Source: Methanocalculus chunghsingensis
GTDB lineage: Archaea; Halobacteriota; Methanomicrobia; Methanomicrobiales; Methanocorpusculaceae
DNA: 64,000 nucleotides
Assembly (NCBI RefSeq): GCF_018132105.1
Contig: NZ_JWHL01000001.1
Span: 1 to 64,000 of the forward strand
Direction of reading: 5' to 3'
A program made the position numbers and the translations under genes. The notes under the pieces were generated by a model. The model worked only from the letters and a program-made list of their open reading frames with translations. It had not been told where the DNA came from and ran no database searches. The stretch's first letter is position 1; each line of letters starts with the position of its first letter. This document shows positions 57,378-64,000 of the stretch, one piece after another.

Positions 57378-58442
57378 TTATGGGTAAATAGTCGTTGTTC
57401 CCTCTTTAATCTCATCTACTTTCCCTATAAACCGAATTGGCTTACCCTGCTCTGAAGGAAAGTTCAGAATAAGTAACGTCGGCTCTGCAGGCCTGATATT
57501 AATAAACTCATAATTATTATTGTTGACCTGATCTACCTTGGTTTCGTTCTCGACAATCAGTCGTGTCTGGCTGCCTCCCCCTGTTCCAACTGATTTAAAT
57601 CTGAGTGTTGACTGGTAATTGGTAAATGATGTGATCCAGCTGTCAACAAGGTATCCTGAAACGAGGATATTATTAACATAGATTTCCGTTGCATCGCCTG
57701 AGAACGACCATCCCTTATTACCGACAGAGAAGATATCCGCAGATCCCTGATTGACATTCCTGAAAAATATCGATACGGCATCTCCAAGATTGAGATTCAT
57801 CTTCCCGGTTGTACTGCGTATGAGATAGGAATTCGTACTATTGATGGTGATATTAACCCATCCGGTAATATAGGTCTGTCCGGTCGGACCCCGTTCCAGC
57901 CGTGTAAAATAGACCGCATCATTATCAAGCTGGTCAGAGAAATAATCAACATAATTATCCTCCAGGTATTCCTGGGCGTATTCATCGAGCTCCTCCTGTG
58001 TACACCCTCCTCCCGGACCTGGTGTCGGTGCTGGTCCCGGTGTGATTGGGGGGGCGCCGGGAATAATCCTGATTTCTCGAATCAGATTCTTCTGCCCTCC
58101 CCGAAGGGAAATAAGTTGTATCCTTTCAGGCTCCTCATTAATACCTCCGATACTTCTCCTTTCACCTATTCTCCAGAGCGGCTGCACTTCTTCGAAGTCT
58201 TTTGGATCTGGATCGTTATCTAGCAAAATCTGAAACTCACCACCCACCATATCATCCCCACCATCATGGTAAAGATAGAGTGTGCCATTATCGTAGCTGG
58301 CAAGTACATTTAGCTCCTGAAGTTGGACAGGGGGTGGCTGGGAGAGAAATCCGACCCCAATAATTGCAACTGCAAGGACAACCAGGGAAACGAGAAGGAT
58401 TGAGCCTACCAGTTCTGATACCGCATCACTCTTTCTCATCAT
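57378..58442 (-). CDS. Type IV pilin-like protein
   Basis: 354 residues. N-terminus MMRKSDAVSELVGSILLVSL is a classical archaeal pilin signal, followed by a single hydrophobic helix (VVLAVAIIGVGFLS). The rest is extracellular, with a proline/glycine-rich linker (PGPAPTPGPGGGCT) and Ser/Thr/Asn-rich beta segments. Overlaps the preceding gene by four bases and precedes the PKD protein by 13 bases. Confidence 0.83.
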   Translation of the reverse strand: MMRKSDAVSELVGSILLVSLVVLAVAIIGVGFLSQPPPVQLQELNVLASYDNGTLYLYHDGGDDMVGGEFQILLDNDPDPKDFEEVQPLWRIGERRSIGGINEEPERIQLISLRGGQKNLIREIRIIPGAPPITPGPAPTPGPGGGCTQEELDEYAQEYLEDNYVDYFSDQLDNDAVYFTRLERGPTGQTYITGWVNITINSTNSYLIRSTTGKMNLNLGDAVSIFFRNVNQGSADIFSVGNKGWSFSGDATEIYVNNILVSGYLVDSWITSFTNYQSTLRFKSVGTGGGSQTRLIVENETKVDQVNNNNYEFINIRPAEPTLLILNFPSEQGKPIRFIGKVDEIKEGTTTIYP

Positions 58443-59374
58443 TCTGCTCCAGTTGCAACAGACTGTAATGACACGTTATAACGCACTGTTCTATAATGTA
58501 TTCCGGTGGTCAATTGTGGGTCAATACTGACAATTTTGATGCTTTGGTCAAGGGTAATGGGACATTCAGACTCTGTTAATCCAGCCTGAATCCGCTCCTC
58601 CCGAAGAGTTTTCCACCAACCTTCTGCATCCTTCAGATCCGTGAGGTAGAACTCAATCCTTACATCCGAATTTGATAGAGGCTCATACTCAATAACGGAA
58701 TCAAGCTCTGTGTCAATTCGCACGGGCCCCTGGCCACTGATTCCAGCCCTGCCGCCTTCAACAACCTGAATAACTGTGATGTAAATATCAATCAAGCCGG
58801 CATCTTTTTTAAAGTTAATTAACGGGGCAACACGGCTAACCGTTCCAATATTTGGCTGTTTTAAAAATACGCCCCCCATTTGATAGTAATATGTTTGTGA
58901 AACCCAGTAATTATTCGCAGTTTCATACTCCAGTCTTCCCAATGAAAAATTGATTGATTCACCATCAACATGTATCTCAATACGCTCTTGCCCGCCGTCT
59001 GCATCATAATTCCGAACCGCAATCCCCCCCGTCGATCCTATCGGGCGCATCAGCGGCATAAATAACCCCCCTGCCTGTGTCGCCCCCCCCTGCGACCCGA
59101 GCACCAGGGAATTTGAAAAGGTCATCCCGGTCAGTGCCTTATCCTCCCCATGATTGATCCAGAGCGAATCTGCCGTCACCTTATACTGCGTAAACCAGTC
59201 ACGGACATAATTCATATGCTCGATCTCCTGCTGCCGCCCCTCTGCCGGGATGACATACGTCATCCAGATCGAGAGAAATATCGTTATCAGCGCGAGGATC
59301 AGGATAAACCCGATAACCTCTGAGAGGGCATCATCTGCATGTCGTCTATCGGACCGGTTCGGTCGCCTCAGCAT
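58439..59374 (-). CDS. Type IV pilin-like protein (first of the cluster)
   Basis: About 311 residues from an ATG at 59374 (MLRRPN); two or more ATG codons lie further upstream in frame, to 59425. It shows the pilin-type DDALSEVIGFILILALITIF helix and a large extracellular part. An A/T element TTATTAATAATTATG just upstream would make this start nearly leaderless, which is why I prefer it. Diverges from the COG2108 radical SAM gene. Confidence 0.7.
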   Translation of the reverse strand: MLRRPNRSDRRHADDALSEVIGFILILALITIFLSIWMTYVIPAEGRQQEIEHMNYVRDWFTQYKVTADSLWINHGEDKALTGMTFSNSLVLGSQGGATQAGGLFMPLMRPIGSTGGIAVRNYDADGGQERIEIHVDGESINFSLGRLEYETANNYWVSQTYYYQMGGVFLKQPNIGTVSRVAPLINFKKDAGLIDIYITVIQVVEGGRAGISGQGPVRIDTELDSVIEYEPLSNSDVRIEFYLTDLKDAEGWWKTLREERIQAGLTESECPITLDQSIKIVSIDPQLTTGIHYRTVRYNVSLQSVATGAE

Positions 59375-59483
59375 AAAGGTAGATGGCATCATAATTATTA
59401 ATAATCTACTCATCAGGGCCATCAACCAATTGCCTCGCCGGTTACTGTTTTACTCCCCGGCGCACAATAGTAATGAGAACTTC

Positions 59484-60521
59484 ATGAATCCATCTCCGAC
59501 AGACCACTATCCAGAGAATCCATCCGAAAACATCATCCCTGATCTCCCAAGTGAGGGCTGCATCCTCTGCCACCATGGTGCCAAGCTCGTCCTCTTCATC
59601 ACCGGCCTATGTGACCGGACCTGCTGGTACTGCCCCCTCTCAATCGAACGAAAAGATCTCGATGTCATCTTTGCAAATGATCGGGAGGTTTTCTCAGATG
59701 CCGGAATCATCGCAGAAGCAGAGGCGATGGATGCCCTTGGCACCGGGGTGACCGGAGGTGAGCCGCTCCTTGTCCGTAATCGTGTCGTCTCATACTGCCG
59801 GCTCTTGAAAGACCACTTCGGATCCGATCACCAGATACATCTCTATACCGGCCGTGCCCCGACAGAAGCGGACCTCTCTGCTCTCTCAGGAATTGTCGAT
59901 GAGATCCGGATGCACCCGCCGTATGAGGTCTGGGATCATATCATGGAGACCGATTACCCACAATCCGCACGCCTCGCAAAAGAGATGGGATTTGCCATCG
60001 GCATTGAGGTACCTTCCCTTCAGGGGATCGGCAATCTCAAACCGATGCTCCCGCTCCTTGACTTCTTCAATATCAATGAGCTCGAATGGGGCGAGACCTG
60101 TGCCGATGAGATGCGACGGCGGGGAATGGAGCCGACTGATGATCTTCATAATGCAATCGAGGGTGCTGCCGGGTGGGCAGAAGAGATCACCGGCGATCCA
60201 AAGGTCCATTTCTGTTCATCAGGGTTCAAGGACTCTGTCCAGCTTCGGATGCGTCTCATCCGGATCGCAACCATGACCGCCCGCCCCTTCGATGATATCA
60301 CCGAGGATGGCACCATCACCTATGGGATCATCAGATCTGATCGAGACCTGACAGAGATCATCGCGGAGTTTGATGATGAGAGTTATGAGATGCAGCAGGA
60401 TGGCAGTTGTGAATGTGCATGGTGGTTACTGGATGAACTTACAGAGGTCTCAGGACTTGATCTCTCTATCATCGAGCGGTATCCGAACAAGGGGATGATC
60501 GTTGAGGTGAACCCACTGTGA
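59484..60521 (+). CDS. COG2108-type radical SAM protein
   Basis: 345 residues from the ATG at 59484. CILCHHGAKLVLFITGLC leads into the radical SAM motif CDRTCWYCPL (CxxxCxxC), followed by GTGVTGGEPLL. Matches the uncharacterised archaeal COG2108 group, related to pyruvate formate-lyase activating enzymes. A further Cys pair at the start (CILC) may hold a second cluster. Its stop overlaps the GTG start of uppS, which suggests the two are made together. Reaction unknown. Confidence 0.82.
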   Translation: MNPSPTDHYPENPSENIIPDLPSEGCILCHHGAKLVLFITGLCDRTCWYCPLSIERKDLDVIFANDREVFSDAGIIAEAEAMDALGTGVTGGEPLLVRNRVVSYCRLLKDHFGSDHQIHLYTGRAPTEADLSALSGIVDEIRMHPPYEVWDHIMETDYPQSARLAKEMGFAIGIEVPSLQGIGNLKPMLPLLDFFNINELEWGETCADEMRRRGMEPTDDLHNAIEGAAGWAEEITGDPKVHFCSSGFKDSVQLRMRLIRIATMTARPFDDITEDGTITYGIIRSDRDLTEIIAEFDDESYEMQQDGSCECAWWLLDELTEVSGLDLSIIERYPNKGMIVEVNPL

Positions 60522-61297
60522 GTCTCCGATCACTCCTGGAGCCGGTCTACTATCGAATCCTCAGGAATAGCCTTACCCATATCCCAAACCATATCGCCAT
60601 CATCCAGGATGGAAACCGGCGGTATGCAAAGGAATTAGGACTCAAAAATGGCTATGGGCATCGTCAGGGTGCGAACACAACCGAGACGATGCTTGACTGG
60701 GCACGGGAGTTTGGGATCAGACATATCACTCTCTATGCCTTCTCAACTGAGAATTTTAAGAGAAGCGAAGAAGAGCTCGCTGAACTCTTTGCCCTCTTCA
60801 AGGATCGTTTTCTGAAGGTCCTCACTGACGAGCGTGTGCATAAAAATAAAATCCGTGTCAGGATGGTTGGTGATAGGTCACTCCTGCCTGATGATCTACT
60901 TACATGCATAGAAAATGCAGAAGAAGCGACAAAAGAGTACAGTAATCACTTTCTGAATGTTGCTGTTGCCTATGGTGGGAGAAATGAGATCGTCCATGCT
61001 GCCCGTCGGCTGGTTCAGCGGGTGAAGGAAGGGGGGCTGAGACCTGATGAAATCACCCCGGCCATGGTTGAGGCAAATCTCTATGGGGGTCTGGGGCTTC
61101 CGCCGGTTGATCTCATCATCAGGACGGGGAACGATTTCCGGACATCCAATTTCCTCCCCTGGCTTGCTAACGGCAATGAATCGTCCGTCTATTTCTGTGC
61201 CCCGTACTGGCCGCAGTTCCGAAAGATTGATCTCCTCAGGGCAATCAGGGTCTTTGATCAGCGGAGGAGCTCATGCTCCAAATCTTCTTGTTCGTGA
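60518..61297 (+). CDS. uppS: Cis-prenyltransferase, catalytic subunit (undecaprenyl diphosphate synthase family)
   Basis: 259 residues from a GTG that overlaps the preceding stop. Catalytic motif HIAIIQDGNRRYA with Asp31, then GHRQGANTTETML and LYAFSTENFKRS. The C-terminus PDLIIRTGNDFRTSNFLPW...ESSVYF is present but the final RxG typical of homomeric family members is missing: it ends DQRRSSCSKSSCS. It makes the polyprenyl diphosphate for the lipid carrier of glycosylation. Converges with and overlaps the next gene by 27 bases. Confidence 0.9.
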   Translation: MSLRSLLEPVYYRILRNSLTHIPNHIAIIQDGNRRYAKELGLKNGYGHRQGANTTETMLDWAREFGIRHITLYAFSTENFKRSEEELAELFALFKDRFLKVLTDERVHKNKIRVRMVGDRSLLPDDLLTCIENAEEATKEYSNHFLNVAVAYGGRNEIVHAARRLVQRVKEGGLRPDEITPAMVEANLYGGLGLPPVDLIIRTGNDFRTSNFLPWLANGNESSVYFCAPYWPQFRKIDLLRAIRVFDQRRSSCSKSSCS

Positions 61298-61864
61298 CTG
61301 GTAATCACGGAGTGCCCGTAGAAAATCCGTCTTTCTGAAGAACTTCCAGTTCATATCAAGGAAGAATAGTTCTGAATAGACTGACTGCCAGATGAGGAAG
61401 TCGGTCAGATGGCTCCCCCCGGTCTTGATAATGAGATCTGGTGCACATCTGAAGGTGAGGTGCTCCTCGATCATCTCCTCGGTGACATCGCATGGATCCA
61501 CTCCCTCTTCTGCTATCCTCCGGATACTCTCGGTCACCTCCCATCGACCACTTTTCCCGATGACGACCATGACACAGAGCCCTTTTCCAGCCTCAACATA
61601 CTCTTCATCCTGGTGAAGGTGAAGATGGGCGATCTGTGAGATCTTTCTGATCTCCTCAATAAATGGCTCACAGGATGTGGGATCCTCAGTATCGATATGA
61701 AAAGTCACCATCCTGATGCCTGTTACTTCAAGAGACCATGAGACGATATCATAGATCCGTTCCGGGGCTGATATGAGATCATCGATCGTGAGCATGAAGC
61801 AGATCTCGGATGGAGCCGTTGTGAGATTCTTCAGGAGCAGATATTCATAGATTTTATGTATCAT
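61271..61864 (-). CDS. Divergent cis-prenyltransferase-like protein, probable non-catalytic partner subunit
   Basis: 197 residues. The C-terminal half is a clear cis-prenyltransferase: CAPDLIIKTGGSHLTDFL, then WQSVYSELFFLDMNWKFF and RKTDFLRALRDYQ, ending RTRRFGA with the RxG motif (Arg194-Phe-Gly196). The N-terminal half lacks the catalytic Asp motif (no DGNRR) and has diverged. This is the pattern of NgBR-type partners of eukaryotic and Archaeoglobus heteromeric enzymes. The convergent catalytic gene lacks RxG, so the two proteins complement each other. Overlaps the polX gene by four bases at its start. Confidence 0.82.
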   Translation of the reverse strand: MIHKIYEYLLLKNLTTAPSEICFMLTIDDLISAPERIYDIVSWSLEVTGIRMVTFHIDTEDPTSCEPFIEEIRKISQIAHLHLHQDEEYVEAGKGLCVMVVIGKSGRWEVTESIRRIAEEGVDPCDVTEEMIEEHLTFRCAPDLIIKTGGSHLTDFLIWQSVYSELFFLDMNWKFFRKTDFLRALRDYQSRTRRFGA

Positions 61865-63552
61865 CGGCAGAAGTCCATCAGTTCATTAATTGATTTGGTA
61901 TTCAGAATATCATCAGCCCTGCACCATCCCCTCCGTGCCGTCAGTACCCCATAACGCATATGTGCATATTCCAGAGGTCGGTGGGCATCAGTTCCTATGG
62001 CGATCGTAACTCCTAACTCTATTGCATTCTTCAGATAAATATCATCAAGGTCGAGCCTGTAAGGTGAGGCGTTCAGCTCCAACGCCGTCTCCGTATCCCT
62101 GGCAGCTGCAAGTATTCTGGGCATATCAATGGAGGACGGTTCTCTCCTCCCGATGAGCCGGCCGGTCGGGTGACCGATGATATCGACATGCTCGTTCTCC
62201 ATCGCTGTGATCATCCGCCTGGTGATACTATCTGTATCCTGATGGAGCACTGAATGGATTGAGGCGATGACACAGTCGAGATCAGAGAGTACCGCATCCG
62301 GAAGCCCAAGGCGCCCGTCTGATAGAATATCCACCTCGATCCCCTTCAGGATCTGGCATGTATGATCCCTGTTGACAATCTCAATCTCATGATCCTGTCT
62401 CTTCAACCCCTCTGGTGAGAGGCCGCGTGCAACGCCGAGAGATGCTGAATGATCTGAACAGAGGATATATTCATAGGAGAGTTGATCACCAAGCCCTGCC
62501 ATTTCGCTGATGGTCATTGTTCCATCCGATCCGGTCGAATGTGCATGAAGATCTCCTCGAATGTTCTTCAGCTCGACAAGAAACGGAAGTGTATCAGATT
62601 CTGCCCTGGCGACCTCCCCACGGTCCTCGCGAAGTTCAGGGGGGACAAAGGAGAGGCCGAGCCTTCTGAAGACCATCTCCTCGTCAGGACACTTGATGAG
62701 TTCCTTTGTTCTCTGGTCAAGGAGGCCGTATTCATTCAGTCGAAGCCCACGGGAGATTGCCCTTTCCCGAAGCCGGATGTTAAACTCTTTCGATCCGGTG
62801 AGGTAGAGGAGTGTCGCACCATACTCTGCAGGGTCTGCAAAACGGATATCGATCCTCTTTCCTTTAAAGAAGATCGAAGTCTTTTTCATACCCTCATCGA
62901 TCATCTCTGAAGCAATCTCTCTCAGCCTGGGGTTTACGGATACCGCCGGATTGGTCGTGACAATGTCGATATCTCCTATCGTACTCCGTCCTCTGCGGAG
63001 CGATCCCGCAAATGAATACCTTCCAGGGGGGAGGACTGAAATAATCTCTTCTCCGATCGCTTCTGCTTCTGAGAGGAGCATTCTTCCGGATCTGTTTTTA
63101 TGGACGGCGATAGCACGGAGAATCTCTTCTTCCTTCTTATCACCGAGCCCTCTGATCGTCCGTATCCGGTGACTCCGGGCTGCGGCCTCCAGCTCCTGAA
63201 TCGAGGTGATATTCAGATGTCTCCAGAGTTTCTGGACAGTTTTTGGGCCAATTCCATCGATCTCAAGAAGCTCCGGAAGCTGTGGGGGAATCTTCTCCAT
63301 CAATGATTCAAGCTCATTGCAGGTACCGGTCTCAACGATCGAGATGATCGCATCAGCGATGCCTTTTCCGATTCCTCTGACCTGCAGGAGATCAGCCCGG
63401 CTCATACTGCTGATCGGCTGAAGTGACTGCCGCACCGCTTCCGCCCCCCTCTGATATGCTCGGATTTTAAAGGTGTTTTCATCCATGATGAGGAGCAGCT
63501 GCGCAATCTGCTCAAGCTGATCGGCGACTCCGGCGTTCTCACCCCGTCCCAT
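61861..63552 (-). CDS. polX: DNA polymerase/3'-5' exonuclease PolX
   Basis: 563 residues. N-terminal helix-hairpin-helix (LLQVRGIGKGIADAI, then LLEIDGIGPKTVQKLW), beta-type polymerase with SFAGSLRRGRSTIGDIDIV (metal Asp pair), and C-terminal PHP phosphoesterase with DLHAHSTGSDGT, IIGHPTGRL and GTDAHRPLE. The PHP domain supplies 3'-5' exonuclease and phosphatase activity; together they fill short gaps in base-excision repair. A uracil-DNA glycosylase gene is in the window. Confidence 0.95.
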   Translation of the reverse strand: MGRGENAGVADQLEQIAQLLLIMDENTFKIRAYQRGAEAVRQSLQPISSMSRADLLQVRGIGKGIADAIISIVETGTCNELESLMEKIPPQLPELLEIDGIGPKTVQKLWRHLNITSIQELEAAARSHRIRTIRGLGDKKEEEILRAIAVHKNRSGRMLLSEAEAIGEEIISVLPPGRYSFAGSLRRGRSTIGDIDIVTTNPAVSVNPRLREIASEMIDEGMKKTSIFFKGKRIDIRFADPAEYGATLLYLTGSKEFNIRLRERAISRGLRLNEYGLLDQRTKELIKCPDEEMVFRRLGLSFVPPELREDRGEVARAESDTLPFLVELKNIRGDLHAHSTGSDGTMTISEMAGLGDQLSYEYILCSDHSASLGVARGLSPEGLKRQDHEIEIVNRDHTCQILKGIEVDILSDGRLGLPDAVLSDLDCVIASIHSVLHQDTDSITRRMITAMENEHVDIIGHPTGRLIGRREPSSIDMPRILAAARDTETALELNASPYRLDLDDIYLKNAIELGVTIAIGTDAHRPLEYAHMRYGVLTARRGWCRADDILNTKSINELMDFCR

Positions 63553-63714
63553 GATGGGTAATTGACAGTTTTAATTAATAGAATCATCCATTTGACGTCC
63601 GTTCAACATAAGATGATATGTCAATATGCGATTCGATAGAGAATTTCTATGGTCGCTTATTCCGTTCTCTTCAAAAGGTTTGTTAAAGATTGAATAGTAT
63701 ACATTCATCATCAA

Positions 63715-64000
63715 ATGTACAGCTACCAGTTTGGTATCCCGGCACTGGATGAACAACTCGGTGGTCTTGTATCTGGTGCGAATGTCCTGATACTCGCTCC
63801 CCCGCTCTCCGGTGCTGAGAGAATTGCATATAATCTCTCCTTCCCTGCAAAGGGTGAATACTGCGTTCTGTTATCTGCGGATGAACGGGCCGCCGAGGTT
63901 GCGAACTACTTTAAACTGAATGGAACCGAGAGACGATCACTTGCAATAATTGACGCTATTACAAAAAGCGATGCCCCGAATGTTCCTGATACCGAAAGGA
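63715..64000 (+). CDS. RecA/KaiC-like ATPase homologue (3' end outside window)
   Basis: 95 codons visible, start ATG 63715, A/T-rich promoter GTTTGTTAAAGATTGAATAG upstream. The start FGIPALDEQLGGLVSGANVL is typical of KaiC/RAD55-like RecA-superfamily proteins. The Walker A position reads APPLSGAE and lacks the GKT/GKS lysine, so ATP binding may be altered. The remainder lies beyond the right edge, so no function is assigned. Confidence 0.75.
   Translation, partial: MYSYQFGIPALDEQLGGLVSGANVLILAPPLSGAERIAYNLSFPAKGEYCVLLSADERAAEVANYFKLNGTERRSLAIIDAITKSDAPNVPDTER

Overview
The window reads as chromosome of a methanogenic archaeon, most likely a euryarchaeon of the Methanomicrobiales type. Support: an archaeal RNA polymerase operon with both large subunits split (H, B'', B', A', A'', then L30e and NusA), F420-linked enzymes (an FrhB-like subunit beside glutamate synthase, and F420H2:NADP oxidoreductase), a class I archaeal CCA-adding enzyme, archaeal pilin-like proteins, TATA-box promoters and several near-leaderless genes. 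No methyl-coenzyme M reductase gene lies in the window, so the order-level assignment is inference.

Layout. 0-4 kb: SPFH/NfeD membrane pair, DUF89 protein, tRNA-Pro, roadblock plus response-regulator pair, PsiE-like protein, tRNA-Lys. 4-12.5 kb: RNA polymerase operon. 12.5-18.4 kb: fdhD facing an unusual 871-residue protein that joins a zinc ribbon, a PUA-like region, a PP-loop/APS-reductase-like domain and a cysteine desulfurase; then an anaerobic ribonucleotide reductase that lacks its glycyl-radical tail, and its glutaredoxin-like partner. 18.5-20.8 kb: RNA end-processing genes. 20.9-25 kb: a four-gene C50 (bacterioruberin-type) carotenoid cluster. 25-34 kb: nitrogen assimilation, with a split glutamate synthase and FrhB-like F420 subunit, glnA, amtB, glnK and gdhA. 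glnA and amtB each carry a matching AGAA-N6-TTCC palindrome just downstream of the TATA box, which looks like an NrpR-type operator.

34-48 kb: transporters, a TPR/HEAT-repeat protein, a SPASM radical SAM enzyme, flavodoxin, tandem PEBP proteins, an RNase HI-TrmO fusion, Mrp ATPase, F420H2:NADP oxidoreductase, a stand-alone glutamate-synthase-like FMN protein, a transglutaminase-like lipoprotein and a riboflavin/F420 pathway reductase. 48-56 kb is an accessory, partly decayed strip: a uracil-DNA glycosylase with an ATPase-derived N-terminus, a toxin-antitoxin pair, an internally deleted ATPase, a frameshifted DUF4062 relic, three small or secreted-protein genes and two tRNAs, interrupted by a housekeeping block (DUF3467, Cas4-like, nucleotidyltransferase, Sua5, ACT). 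56-64 kb: three pilin-like genes, a COG2108 radical SAM gene overlapping uppS, a second cis-prenyltransferase-like gene that looks like a non-catalytic partner, PolX, and the start of a RecA/KaiC-like gene.

The observations I rate highest are the one-polypeptide sulfur-transfer fusion (13.2-15.9 kb), the ribonucleotide reductase without a glycyl-radical site, the carotenoid cluster in a methanogen, the probable two-subunit cis-prenyltransferase, and the shared ATPase 5' end found both on the glycosylase gene and on the ATPase pseudogene.
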